From Cucumibacter marinus DSM 18995 (GTDB taxonomy: Bacteria > Pseudomonadota > Alphaproteobacteria > Rhizobiales > Devosiaceae), in contig NZ_KE386979.1 in assembly GCF_000429865.1 (NCBI RefSeq), forward strand, positions 251,572 through 315,571: DNA of 64,000 bases. Direction: 5' to 3'. Made by a program: the position numbers and the translations under genes. Under the pieces are notes generated by a model. That model was given only the letters and a program-made list of their open reading frames with translations, was not told where the DNA came from and ran no database searches. The stretch's first letter is position 1, and each line of letters begins with the position of its first letter. This document shows positions 8,217 to 16,425 of this stretch, piece by piece.

Positions 8217-9518
8217 TCAATACCGGTGGGAGATCGGCAGTTCTTCAGCCGGGAACAGGCTGATCACTTCGCAGCCGGTATCGGTGACGACAACCTCTTC
8301 CTCGATGCGGGCGGCGGAGTATCCGTCGGCGGCCGGGCAGTAGGTCTCGAGCGCGAACACCATGCCGGTCTGGATTTCCATCGGGTTCTCGAGGCTGATC
8401 ACCCGGCTGATGATCGGCCGTTCGTGCAACGCCAGCCCCAGGCCATGGCCGAATTGAAGTCCGAAGGCGGAGAGTTCGTCGGGAAAGCCGAATTCCTCGG
8501 CTTTGGGCCAGAGCGAGGCGACCTTGTCTGTCGTGACGCCCGGCTTGATGGCCTGGATTGCGGCGTCCAGCCATTCGCGCGCCTTTACATAAGCGTCCCG
8601 CTGGGCCGGGGTCGACCGGCCGATATTGAACGTCCGGTAATAGCAGGTGCGATAGCCCTGATAGGACTGCAGAATGTCGAAGAATGCCTGATCGCCTGGC
8701 CGGAAGTAGCGGTCGGTGAAGTTGTGCGGATGCGGGTTGCACCGCTCGCCGCTGATCGCGTTGATCGCCTCGACATCGTCCGAGCCCATCTCGTAGAGCA
8801 TCTTGTTTGACATCGCCACGATATCGCTCTCCCGGACACCCGGTTTCAGCTCTTCCCAGATCATGTGGTAGACGCCGTCCACCATCGAGGCGGCCTGGTT
8901 CAGCAGCTGGATTTCGTCGACATTCTTGATCTCGCGGGCACCGAGCATGACCTGCTGACCATCCACGACCTTGATGCCTTCATCCTGCAGGGCGAAGAAC
9001 ATGGCCGTCTCGGCATAGTCGACGCCAACGGGCATATCGGCGACGCCTGCCTCCTTCAGGAGTCCGGCAATCTGCTTGGCATATTTCTTCATCAAACCGA
9101 GCTGCGGCGGAATTGTGCCGCGCATGCCGGTCACTGCCGGCAGGCAATGGGCGGGGTCGAGCCAGTCGCAGAATTCCTTGTGGTGAACGACCGCCGAACC
9201 GAAATCCCATGTCCAGGGTTCTTCGTCGCCGGCGAGCAGGCACATGCGACACATCTTGTCGCGTTCCCATTCGCCAATTTTGGTGCCCGAGACATAGCGG
9301 ATATTGTTGACGTCAAAGAGCAGAAGGGCGCCACATTCAGAGTTCTTGAGGGCCTGTTTGGCGCGGCTGAGCCGATACCGGCGGAGACGGTCGTGATCGA
9401 CGCGCCGCTCGAAATCCACAGCGGTGTGTCCCAGCGCCGGCAAATGCTTGTCCCAGCGCCAGTTGGGGTCGATATCGCCCGGCTGCAGGATACGCGGATT
9501 GAGCGCGGTGGTATTCAT
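8217..9518 (-). CDS. M24 (creatinase/aminopeptidase P fold) protein with altered metal site
   Basis: About 433 residues with a creatinase N-terminal domain (LLLFDVNNIRYVSGTK) and a pita-bread C-terminal domain. Of the usual five M24 metal ligands I see the first Asp in FFDILQSYQGYR, the His in QFGHGLGLALHERP and Glu residues in ALETYCPA and RIEEEVVVT. The second Asp, expected in the segment GYRTCYYRTF, appears replaced by Cys. That argues against an ordinary dinuclear aminopeptidase and for another C-N hydrolase or lyase, as seen with creatinase and ectoine hydrolase. It is 10 bases upstream of E1 alpha in the same operon, so it probably acts on a pathway intermediate. Function is not known. 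Confidence 0.8.
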   Translation of the reverse strand: MNTTALNPRILQPGDIDPNWRWDKHLPALGHTAVDFERRVDHDRLRRYRLSRAKQALKNSECGALLLFDVNNIRYVSGTKIGEWERDKMCRMCLLAGDEEPWTWDFGSAVVHHKEFCDWLDPAHCLPAVTGMRGTIPPQLGLMKKYAKQIAGLLKEAGVADMPVGVDYAETAMFFALQDEGIKVVDGQQVMLGAREIKNVDEIQLLNQAASMVDGVYHMIWEELKPGVRESDIVAMSNKMLYEMGSDDVEAINAISGERCNPHPHNFTDRYFRPGDQAFFDILQSYQGYRTCYYRTFNIGRSTPAQRDAYVKAREWLDAAIQAIKPGVTTDKVASLWPKAEEFGFPDELSAFGLQFGHGLGLALHERPIISRVISLENPMEIQTGMVFALETYCPAADGYSAARIEEEVVVTDTGCEVISLFPAEELPISHRY

Positions 9519-9597
9519 GATTGCCTCCGATGGGCGCCTTCGCGGCGCGCCTTGTGCCTTTGAAGCGGAAAATGGTGATGGGGTCGCTTGCCCCCGG

Positions 9598-10404
9598 TCA
9601 CTGGATGCACCAGCCGCCGTCGATATGGATCATCTGGCCGGTCATGTAGTCGCTCTCCGGGCTGGCCAGGAATGCCGCCGTTCCCTTCACGTCGTCCGGG
9701 TAGGAGACCCGCTTGATCTGCAGGGCATCGTTGACGATGTCTTCGTAGGCCTGACCTTCGCGCTGCTTGAAGCCGATATCGACGAGGTCCTTGTCGAGTT
9801 GTTCCCACAGGGGTGTGACCACCACTCCCGGGGCATATCCGTTTACGGTGATGTTGTGCTCCGCCAGCCCGATGGCGCCGCAATGGGTGAGGGCCAGACA
9901 GCCATATTTCGAGGTGCAGTAGACGGTGACGTCGACCAGCGGTTTGCGCGAGGCGATGCTGCCGACATTGATGAGCTTGTAAGGGTAATCCTGCTTGCCC
10001 TGGGCGATCATCTGGCGGGCGGTTTCCTGCATCCCGAGCCACATCGCCTTGGTGTTGACGTTCATGATCAGGTCCCAGTTGTCCTCATCGATGTCCATGA
10101 AGAACCGGGGCTTGTTGAGCCCTGCATTGAACAGGCCGACATTGATCATGCCGAATTCGTCTACGGTCGCCTTGACGGCGGCAGCATTGTCTTCGCGACT
10201 GGTCACGTCGAGCTTGACCGCGATGGCCTTGCCATTGCCGGCCTTGTTGATCCGCTCGGCCGTTTCCTGGGCGCCATCGAGGTTGATGTCGCCAATGCAG
10301 ACATTGGCGCCCTGTTCGGCAAAATGCTCGGCGTTGGCCGCGCCCATGCCGCGCGCAGCGCCCGTAATCAGGATGTTCTTGCCCTTGAGCCGGTTCGGAT
10401 CCAT
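9598..10404 (-). CDS. SDR-family oxidoreductase
   Basis: Short-chain dehydrogenase of about 268 residues: TGAARGMGAAN cofactor loop, an NAGLNKPRFF segment, catalytic Ser in VGSIASR, YCTSK, and the C-terminal SDYMTGQMIHIDGGW. It shares long identical stretches with the SDR at 13470-14294, such as ASPESDYMTGQ, NKPxxFxD and EDNWxxIM, so the two are recent paralogues on either side of the regulator. First structural gene after the regulator in the leftward operon. NAD-dependent polyol or hydroxy-acid oxidation is the likely role; substrate unknown. Confidence 0.9.
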   Translation of the reverse strand: MDPNRLKGKNILITGAARGMGAANAEHFAEQGANVCIGDINLDGAQETAERINKAGNGKAIAVKLDVTSREDNAAAVKATVDEFGMINVGLFNAGLNKPRFFMDIDEDNWDLIMNVNTKAMWLGMQETARQMIAQGKQDYPYKLINVGSIASRKPLVDVTVYCTSKYGCLALTHCGAIGLAEHNITVNGYAPGVVVTPLWEQLDKDLVDIGFKQREGQAYEDIVNDALQIKRVSYPDDVKGTAAFLASPESDYMTGQMIHIDGGWCIQ

Positions 10405-10425
10405 GTCTTCCTCCCTCGTATTCTT

Positions 10426-12243
10426 CTAGTTTCTCATGACGTCTTCTGTTCTGGCCTGAGCGCGCTGTAGCGCCTCGCGCGGCGTGGCGATGCCGCGCAG
10501 CATGTCGTGGAATTCCTGTCCGCAGATCTCGATGATGTCGCCGATCTGGGGCACCGGGGGGCGCGGCCAGAACTGGAGTTCGTCGCGCCAGGACATTCCG
10601 TCTACTGCTTCGAAAATCGGAGACAATCCGCGCACTTCGGGATCGGCCCCCACCGAGTAGCGTGGCGAAGTCCGGCTGCCGTTCTGCACATAGAGTTTTT
10701 GCGCTTCCGGCGAAGTGAAGGCGACCAGCGCCTCGACGGCATCGCGGCGGCGTTCCTCGGGCAGATTGGTGGGAATGCTGAGGACATAGCCGCCTACCGG
10801 CGCGATCGGCGCACCATGGGGGCCGGCGGGATGCGGCAGATAACCGGTCTGGCTGCGCGCCGGCGAGGTCGGGTCGAGCTCGAAATAGGGCGCGAGCAGG
10901 GTGTAGCCATAGGCCATCGCGATCTTGCCCGCAGCATAGGGGCGGACGCGCTCATACCAGGACATCGACAAAATGTCGGGCGGCGAATATTGGGCCAGAG
11001 CCAGCAGGTATTCCGCAGCTTCGAGCCCGGCGGGCGTATCGATCGTGGGGCGTAGCGTTTCGCTGTCGAGATGCCGGGCGTCGAAACCGCCGGCAATCTC
11101 GCGCAGGTTGAAGACAGGTTGACCGAAGCCGGCCAGCGTCATCATGAACTGGTGGCCCAGAGCCGTGCCCCTCGCCGCATTCCAGGCGATTCCATAGCGG
11201 CCATGGGCGGGATCATGGAATTCGCGGGCGGCCCGCAACACCGCGTCCGTGGTCGTTGGCGGTTCGAGTCCGGCCTGCGCGAACAGGTCCCGGCGATAGA
11301 ACAGGAGCTCCGGCGTTGTCTGGCTGGGCACGCCATAGGGCCTGCCGCCCCAGTGCGCCGCCTGCCAGCCGGCGGTGTGAAAGTCGCCCGGATCGAGCCG
11401 GTCGGTGTCCATGATCTCATCGAGCGGCTGCAGCATGTTGTTTTCGACGAATTCGCCGATCCAGGGCAGGTCCACCGCGATGATGTCGTAGCGGCTGGTC
11501 TTGCGCTGGGCGTTGCGCCTCGCTTCCTCATGAAGCCGGTCGATGGAAAAGGCGCGCTGGCTGATCTTGGCGCCGACCACCTGTTCGAACTGACGCTTGA
11601 GCGTGTCCATGACCATGAAGGTCGGGTCGCCGTGGACCAGGATCCGCAGGCCGCCGGCCAGCGTCAGCGGTTCCGAAAGAACGCTGGGTGGCTGGATCGA
11701 GTGACCGCCCATATAAGAGCCGCCGAAATAGTAGTCGCGGGTTTCCGCTTCCGCATTGCTGGCGCCAAAGGTGTTGATGCTCAGGCGTCGGATGCGGTCG
11801 CTCATCTTCGCCCAGTCCTCGATCAGTCGAAGGCTGGGATGCAGCGTGAAGCTCTTGCCGGTGCGCGTGCGTGGGCGTTGTTCGACAAGCCCGGCGGCGA
11901 TCATCTCGTTCAGGCGCCTGAGCGCCGTCGCATGCGGCACGCCAGCTGCAGCGGTCAGGGATGACGGTGTCACCGCTGTGGCTTCCAGATGCGTGCGCAT
12001 GAGATAGGTGGCCATCTTGAAGTAGGGGTCCGTTGTCGAGAGTTCGAGCGCGGTTTCGGTTTCCAGTTCGAACGCCTCAAGGAAAGCGAGGATTTCCAGA
12101 AGCTCGGCCCTTGTCCGGGGCGATACTGGATGGTCCTGGCGGGGCAGGTGGGCATTCGGCCGGAGTTCCGGTTCGTGCTCTCTGATTTCCGCCAAGGCAG
12201 ACATCTTGTTTTTTCCCGGTGTGGATTTCTTGCCGTCTTCCAT
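10426..12243 (-). CDS. Transcriptional regulator: N-terminal HTH fused to a solute-binding-protein domain
   Basis: About 605 residues with no signal peptide or lipobox. A winged-helix-like HTH lies at about residues 88-140 (TPSSLTAAAGVPHATALRR followed by LVEQRPRTRTGKS). From about residue 197 to the end it reads as a family 1 extracellular solute-binding protein: LRILVHGDPTF, RYDIIAVDLPWIGEF, WGGRPYGVP, a hinge region, and a C-terminal helical lobe. It therefore looks like a cytoplasmic regulator that uses a periplasmic-type binding fold as its effector sensor. It is divergent from the ABC importer genes, with repeated operators between. The start at 12243 has AGAGGA upstream; 12267 has no ribosome-binding site. 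The adjacent importer is ribose-type, yet this sensor fold resembles the maltose-type binding protein. Confidence 0.85.
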   Translation of the reverse strand: MEDGKKSTPGKNKMSALAEIREHEPELRPNAHLPRQDHPVSPRTRAELLEILAFLEAFELETETALELSTTDPYFKMATYLMRTHLEATAVTPSSLTAAAGVPHATALRRLNEMIAAGLVEQRPRTRTGKSFTLHPSLRLIEDWAKMSDRIRRLSINTFGASNAEAETRDYYFGGSYMGGHSIQPPSVLSEPLTLAGGLRILVHGDPTFMVMDTLKRQFEQVVGAKISQRAFSIDRLHEEARRNAQRKTSRYDIIAVDLPWIGEFVENNMLQPLDEIMDTDRLDPGDFHTAGWQAAHWGGRPYGVPSQTTPELLFYRRDLFAQAGLEPPTTTDAVLRAAREFHDPAHGRYGIAWNAARGTALGHQFMMTLAGFGQPVFNLREIAGGFDARHLDSETLRPTIDTPAGLEAAEYLLALAQYSPPDILSMSWYERVRPYAAGKIAMAYGYTLLAPYFELDPTSPARSQTGYLPHPAGPHGAPIAPVGGYVLSIPTNLPEERRRDAVEALVAFTSPEAQKLYVQNGSRTSPRYSVGADPEVRGLSPIFEAVDGMSWRDELQFWPRPPVPQIGDIIEICGQEFHDMLRGIATPREALQRAQARTEDVMRN

Positions 12244-12258
12244 GGCGTGTCCTCTCAG

Positions 12259-12330
12259 ATTGTTCATTTTGAAAAACTGGCGACAGAAGCGAATTGTCCA
12301 TTCTGAACTAAAAATTGTTCAATCTGAAAA
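12259..12330. promoter_or_regulatory. Three repeated operators between regulator and ABC importer
   Basis: A 17-base motif, roughly ATTGTTCAWTYTGAAMA, occurs at 12259-12275, 12293-12309 and 12314-12330. Each has a TTCA-N3-TGAA dyad (the middle copy reads TCCA). Copies 2 and 3 are spaced by 21 bases, two helical turns, and copies 1 and 2 by 34. They lie in the 214-base region shared by the divergent regulator and binding-protein genes, in an AT-richer patch than the surroundings. This is the likely binding site of the HTH-SBP regulator. Confidence 0.7.
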
Positions 12331-12457
12331 TTATTGGTGGCGCTTTGAGGGAATGATCGCCGCACTGTTTGAGTGCCCCCAGTGCTGCGGGGTTGCCGCT
12401 GTCAAAATCGGCCAGAACAGCAGCCAGCAAGAATTGGTTACGGGAGGAACACACACT

Positions 12458-13423
12458 ATGAACACCACAATGAGAAATTTGATCGCCGGGACGACTGCGC
12501 TGGCAGGCGTCGCGTATGCCGGGCCGCTTCTGGCCCAGGAGACGATCACCGTCGGCATCACCCAGAACAATGTGGGTGTCGACAGCTATCAGACGACCTA
12601 TGAGCAGGCCTTCATCGAATCGGCCGAGGCCGATCCCTCGGTCGAGGCCGTGGTGCTTGATGCGGGCGGCGATGTTGCCCGTCAGATCGCTCAGATCCAG
12701 GATCTGGTGCAGCAGGGGGTCGATGCCCTGATCATCTGGCCGACCAATGGCAAGGCCGTTGTGCCCGCCGTCCGGGCAGCTGACAATGCCGGCATCCCCG
12801 TCGTCATCACCAACTCCAACATCGCCGAAGAGGGCTTCGACTTCATCGAATCCTTCTCAGGTCCGGACAACATCACCCAAGGTTCGCGCTCCGCGGAGAT
12901 CATGTGTGACAAGTTCAAGGAGATGGGGATCGAGAGCGAGGCCAAGATCGTCCAGATTTCCGGCCAGCCGGGCTACACGACCGCCATCGAACGGGCGCAG
13001 GGCTTCGAAGACCGTCTCCCCGAGGTCTGCCCTGATGTGGAACTGCTCGAGACACAGCCGGGCGACTGGAACCGCGAGAAGTCCCAGCGCGTGATGGAGG
13101 CCTTCCTCGTCAAATATGACGATATCGACGGCGTCTATGCGGGTGACGACAATATGGGCGTTGGCGCCCTGAATGCGGCCAAGGCGGCAGGCCGTGAAGG
13201 GATCATCTTCGTGGGGGCGACCAACTTCGCCGTCGGTTACGAGGCCATGGGCCGCGGCGAATACTGGGGCTCGATCTATCAGTCCCCGGTCGATGATGCG
13301 AAGAACGCGCTGGCCACGGCCAAGGCGGTTGTCGCCGGCGAGGACGTTCCGTTCCTGAACTACTTCGATACGCCGAAGATCACGCAGGACAACATGGACC
13401 AGTTCACCAAGCCGGTGTTCTGA
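12458..13423 (+). CDS. ABC importer periplasmic substrate-binding protein (ribose/CUT2 type)
   Basis: About 321 residues with an N-terminal signal peptide (MNTTMRNLIAGTTALAG, cleavage probably after LLAQ or just before it). The mature protein has the periplasmic-binding-protein-like fold of RbsB/XylF relatives: ITVGITQNN, an IQDLVQQGVDALIIWPTN segment and GVYAGDDNMGVGA. The start at 12458 follows GGGAGGA. Its ligand is probably a small sugar, polyol or related compound but cannot be named. It heads an operon with an SDR, two permeases and an ATPase. A hairpin follows its stop, in line with higher expression of the binding protein than of the membrane parts. Confidence 0.92.
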   Translation: MNTTMRNLIAGTTALAGVAYAGPLLAQETITVGITQNNVGVDSYQTTYEQAFIESAEADPSVEAVVLDAGGDVARQIAQIQDLVQQGVDALIIWPTNGKAVVPAVRAADNAGIPVVITNSNIAEEGFDFIESFSGPDNITQGSRSAEIMCDKFKEMGIESEAKIVQISGQPGYTTAIERAQGFEDRLPEVCPDVELLETQPGDWNREKSQRVMEAFLVKYDDIDGVYAGDDNMGVGALNAAKAAGREGIIFVGATNFAVGYEAMGRGEYWGSIYQSPVDDAKNALATAKAVVAGEDVPFLNYFDTPKITQDNMDQFTKPVF

Positions 13424-13443
13424 TCAATCCTCCCTAGGTGCAC

Positions 13444-13467
13444 GCGGGCCCCGTTTTCGGGGTCCGC
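13444..13467 (+). terminator. Intra-operon hairpin (attenuator or mRNA stabiliser)
   Basis: Ten-bp stem GCGGGCCCCG/CGGGGTCCGC with a TTTT loop, one G-T pair, right after the binding-protein stop and before the SDR start. There is no T-run after it, so partial termination or 3'-end protection of the upstream message is more likely than full termination. Confidence 0.55.
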
Positions 13468-13469
13468 GC

Positions 13470-14294
13470 ATGCATCCAGACCCCAAAGGTACTTCCATGG
13501 GACGAGTGGGCGGACGAGTTTGTCTCGTTACTGGCGCAGCCCGGGGAATTGGACGGGCCATCGGTGAAGCGCTGCTTGATGAAGGCGCGGATGTCTGCTT
13601 CGCCGATATCGATGCGGACAGGGCCGGTGAGGTTGCCGAGACGAACCGGCAACGCGCGGCAGAAGGCGGAGGCCGGGTCATGTCATGCGGTGTCGATGTG
13701 ACCAACCGCGATGCGGTGCGGGCCATGATCGAAGCGGTGGTTGGCGAATTTGGCCGGCTCGACGTGAAGTTCAACAATGCCGGTGTGAACAAGCCGATGA
13801 ACTTCCTCGATGTGACCGAGGACAACTGGAATTTCATCATGGGCGTTAACGGGCTGGGCGTTCTGATCGGCATGCAGGAAGCTGCCAACCAGATGATCAC
13901 CCAGGGGCATGGCGGCAAGATCATCAACACCGCCTCGATCGCCAGCCGACAGGGTTTTGACAATGTGGCTCCCTATTGCGCCTCGAAATGGGCCGTCGTC
14001 TCGCTGACCCAGTCAGGCGCCCGCGACCTCGCCAAACACGGCATCACGGTCACCGGTTTCGCGCCTGGCGTGGTGCATACCGAGATGTGGGACAGCGTCG
14101 ACCGGGATCTCATGGAGATCGGGGCATCCGAAGAACCGGGTCAGGCGATGGAAGAATTCGCCTCCGATATCCTGCGCGGGCGGGTCGCCAAACCGGAAGA
14201 TATCACAGGCACGACGACGTTCCTGGCGTCGCCCGAAAGCGACTACATGACCGGTCAGATCGTGATGATCGATGGCGGAATGACATTGGTCTGA
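13470..14294 (+). CDS. SDR-family oxidoreductase
   Basis: About 274 residues from the ATG at 13470; an ATG at 13497 (MGRVGGRVCLVTG) fits the family start better. The motifs are TGAARGIGRAIGEA, NNAGVNKPM, a catalytic Ser in TASIASR, YCASKWA and SDYMTGQIVMIDGG. It is close to the SDR at 9598-10404, so a duplicated gene pair now frames the regulator. Its place inside the importer operon, between binding protein and permeases, ties the first oxidation step to uptake. NAD(H) use is likely; substrate unknown. Confidence 0.9.
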   Translation: MHPDPKGTSMGRVGGRVCLVTGAARGIGRAIGEALLDEGADVCFADIDADRAGEVAETNRQRAAEGGGRVMSCGVDVTNRDAVRAMIEAVVGEFGRLDVKFNNAGVNKPMNFLDVTEDNWNFIMGVNGLGVLIGMQEAANQMITQGHGGKIINTASIASRQGFDNVAPYCASKWAVVSLTQSGARDLAKHGITVTGFAPGVVHTEMWDSVDRDLMEIGASEEPGQAMEEFASDILRGRVAKPEDITGTTTFLASPESDYMTGQIVMIDGGMTLV

Positions 14295-14306
14295 CTGGTC
14301 CGACCG

Positions 14307-14346
14307 CCGGGTTTGGTGCGTATCAGAAGAATACGCACCAGCCCGG
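14307..14346 (+). other. Long inverted repeat between SDR and permease genes
   Basis: A perfect 10-bp stem TGGTGCGTAT/ATACGCACCA with a 7-base loop is extended by CCGGG/CCCGG outside small internal bulges. It lies in the 78-base gap before the first permease. It could cap the upstream message, attenuate transcription, or bind a protein; no T-run follows. Confidence 0.55.
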
Positions 14347-14372
14347 TTCACGCACACAAGGAAGCACAGCGA

Positions 14373-15365
14373 ATGTCTTCGATTGCGCAAAAGCTGACTG
14401 GTGGTGACCTCAAGGGTCTTGTGGCCCGGAACGGCATTTTCATTGCCTTCATCGCCGCCATGATCGCGTTCGGTATCGGTTCGGACAAATTCCTGAGCTT
14501 CGATAACCTTGAAAGCGTGGTCAGGTCTTCGGCCATGATCGGGGTGATGGCCCTCGGCGTGACCGTGGTGGTCATATCGGGAAACCTCGACCTTTCCGTC
14601 GGTTCGATGTTGTCCTTCGGCACCGTCATGGTTGTCGATCTGCACGACAAGATCGGCCCGGGTCCCGCCATCCTGGTCATGATGGCCTGCGTTCTGGCGC
14701 TTGGCGCCTTCAACGGCTTCCTGATCGGTTTCGTGCGTCTCAATTCATTGATTGTGACGCTCGGCATGCTCTCTGCAATCCAGGGGCTGACCCTGATTTA
14801 TTCAGGGGGCAAGAATGTCGATATCGATCCCAGCACCCAGGATACCACCTGGTTCCGCGTGTTCGGCCGCGGGGATATCGCCGGTGTCGACATGCCGATC
14901 ATCATCTTTTTCGGCCTGGCGTTGATCGTGGGCATGATCGTTGCCTTCACGCCCTATGGGCGGCGAATCTACGCGGTGGGCGGCAATTCCACCGCCGCCG
15001 TATTCTCCGGCATCCGCCGCCGCCGGGTCGTGTTTTCGACCTATCTGGTGTCGTCCTTCTGCGTTGGCGTTGCGGCGATCATTCTGGGCAGCCGGGTGAT
15101 GGGCTCACAGAATAATGTCGGACAGGGATACGAACTTCTGGTGCTCGCTGCAGTGATCCTTGGCGGGACATCATTGCTTGGCGGGTCCGGCAGCATTCTC
15201 AAGACCGTCATCGGGGTTCTGATCCTGGGCTTCATCCAGAACGGATTGTTGCTGCTGGGATACCCCTATTTCGCGCAATGGATCGTGACCTGGATCGTCA
15301 TCATCCTAGCTGTCTGGCTCGATGTTGCAGCCAAGCGCGGGCGACTGCTGTCGTCGATCAGCTGA
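14373..15365 (+). CDS. ABC importer permease 1 (ribose/CUT2 type)
   Basis: About 330 residues, mostly hydrophobic, with the BPD_transp_2 pattern of RbsC/XylH/AraH permeases: SGNLDLSVGSMLSF in the early membrane part, a central YAVGGNSTAAVFSGI coupling loop and VILGGTSLLGGSGS near the end. The start at 14373 follows AAGGAAG. It forms the inner-membrane channel with the second permease. Two non-identical permeases are less common than the single RbsC-type permease homodimer, but are known in this family. Confidence 0.93.
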   Translation: MSSIAQKLTGGDLKGLVARNGIFIAFIAAMIAFGIGSDKFLSFDNLESVVRSSAMIGVMALGVTVVVISGNLDLSVGSMLSFGTVMVVDLHDKIGPGPAILVMMACVLALGAFNGFLIGFVRLNSLIVTLGMLSAIQGLTLIYSGGKNVDIDPSTQDTTWFRVFGRGDIAGVDMPIIIFFGLALIVGMIVAFTPYGRRIYAVGGNSTAAVFSGIRRRRVVFSTYLVSSFCVGVAAIILGSRVMGSQNNVGQGYELLVLAAVILGGTSLLGGSGSILKTVIGVLILGFIQNGLLLLGYPYFAQWIVTWIVIILAVWLDVAAKRGRLLSSIS

Positions 15366-15381
15366 GGGAGGAGTAAGGGAA

Positions 15382-16425
15382 ATGGCAGAGTCAGCCGCGG
15401 GGCAGGGGCCCTCGAAATTGCCCCGGGAACTGGGCAAGGGCTCATCCGGGTGGAGCAGCTCGTTGCGGTGGCTGCTCGGCCATCCGATCTGGGCCTTCGT
15501 CGTCATCGTGTTTATCTTCTTCTCGCTGATGACCGACGACTTCTTCTCGCTCGGCAATTTCCAGAACATCCTGGTGCAGACATCGACCCTGGGGCTGATC
15601 GCTCTTGGCATGACGCTTGTGATGATCAACGGCAATATCGACCTGTCGGTGGGTGCCGTGGTGGCGCTTGCCGCCAGCCTGACCGTCGACATCATGGGAT
15701 GGCCGGTGTTTGAGAGCTGGGGGAACCTGCAGATCTTGCCGGCGGTCGTCGCAGGGCTCGGGGCAGGGGTCCTCCTGGGGGCCCTCAATGGATTGATCGT
15801 CTGGAAAACAGGGGTCGACGCCTTCATCGTCACCCTTGGTGCCATGCTCGGCGTGCGTGGTCTGGTCTTTGTCTATACCGGCGAACAGTCGTTCTTCGCG
15901 ATGAACTTCGCCTATGCCGATTTCGGTGCCAGCAGCTTTCTGGGTTTGCCGACACTGGCATGGGTTTTCCTCGTCTTCACCGTGCTCGTTCACATCGTGC
16001 TGTCGCGCACGGTTCACGGCGCGAACACCTACGCTGTTGGCGACAATCGGGAAGCGGCCGTGAATGCAGGCATCAGGGTTGGCCCGCACATGATGATCAA
16101 CTTCATGATCGTGGGTTTCTTTGCGGCACTGGCCGGCATCACGCTGTCGACCCAAATGGGGGCATCGACGCCCAATCTGGGCCGGGACTACGAGCTCTGG
16201 GTCATCACCGCGACCGTGCTTGGCGGCACCAAGCTGACCGGCGGGGCAGGCAATATCATCGGCACATTTGGCGGCGTATTGGCGATCGGCATTCTGCGCA
16301 ACGGCATGAACCTGATGCAGGTGCCTGCCTTCTATGTGCTTGTCATCCTGGGCGCGATCCTGATCGCGGTCCTGTTCCTCGACAAGCAATTGAACCGGCA
16401 GGGTGAAGAGGGGCTGCGGCTATGA
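15382..16425 (+). CDS. ABC importer permease 2 (ribose/CUT2 type)
   Basis: About 347 residues with the same family landmarks as its neighbour: MINGNIDLSVGAVVAL, TYAVGDNREAAVNAGI and TATVLGGTKLTGGAGN. The N-terminus has about 25 polar residues before the first membrane span. The start at 15382 follows GGGAGGAG with suitable spacing. Its stop overlaps the ATPase start by 4 bases (ATGA), so the two are translationally coupled. Confidence 0.93.
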   Translation: MAESAAGQGPSKLPRELGKGSSGWSSSLRWLLGHPIWAFVVIVFIFFSLMTDDFFSLGNFQNILVQTSTLGLIALGMTLVMINGNIDLSVGAVVALAASLTVDIMGWPVFESWGNLQILPAVVAGLGAGVLLGALNGLIVWKTGVDAFIVTLGAMLGVRGLVFVYTGEQSFFAMNFAYADFGASSFLGLPTLAWVFLVFTVLVHIVLSRTVHGANTYAVGDNREAAVNAGIRVGPHMMINFMIVGFFAALAGITLSTQMGASTPNLGRDYELWVITATVLGGTKLTGGAGNIIGTFGGVLAIGILRNGMNLMQVPAFYVLVILGAILIAVLFLDKQLNRQGEEGLRL

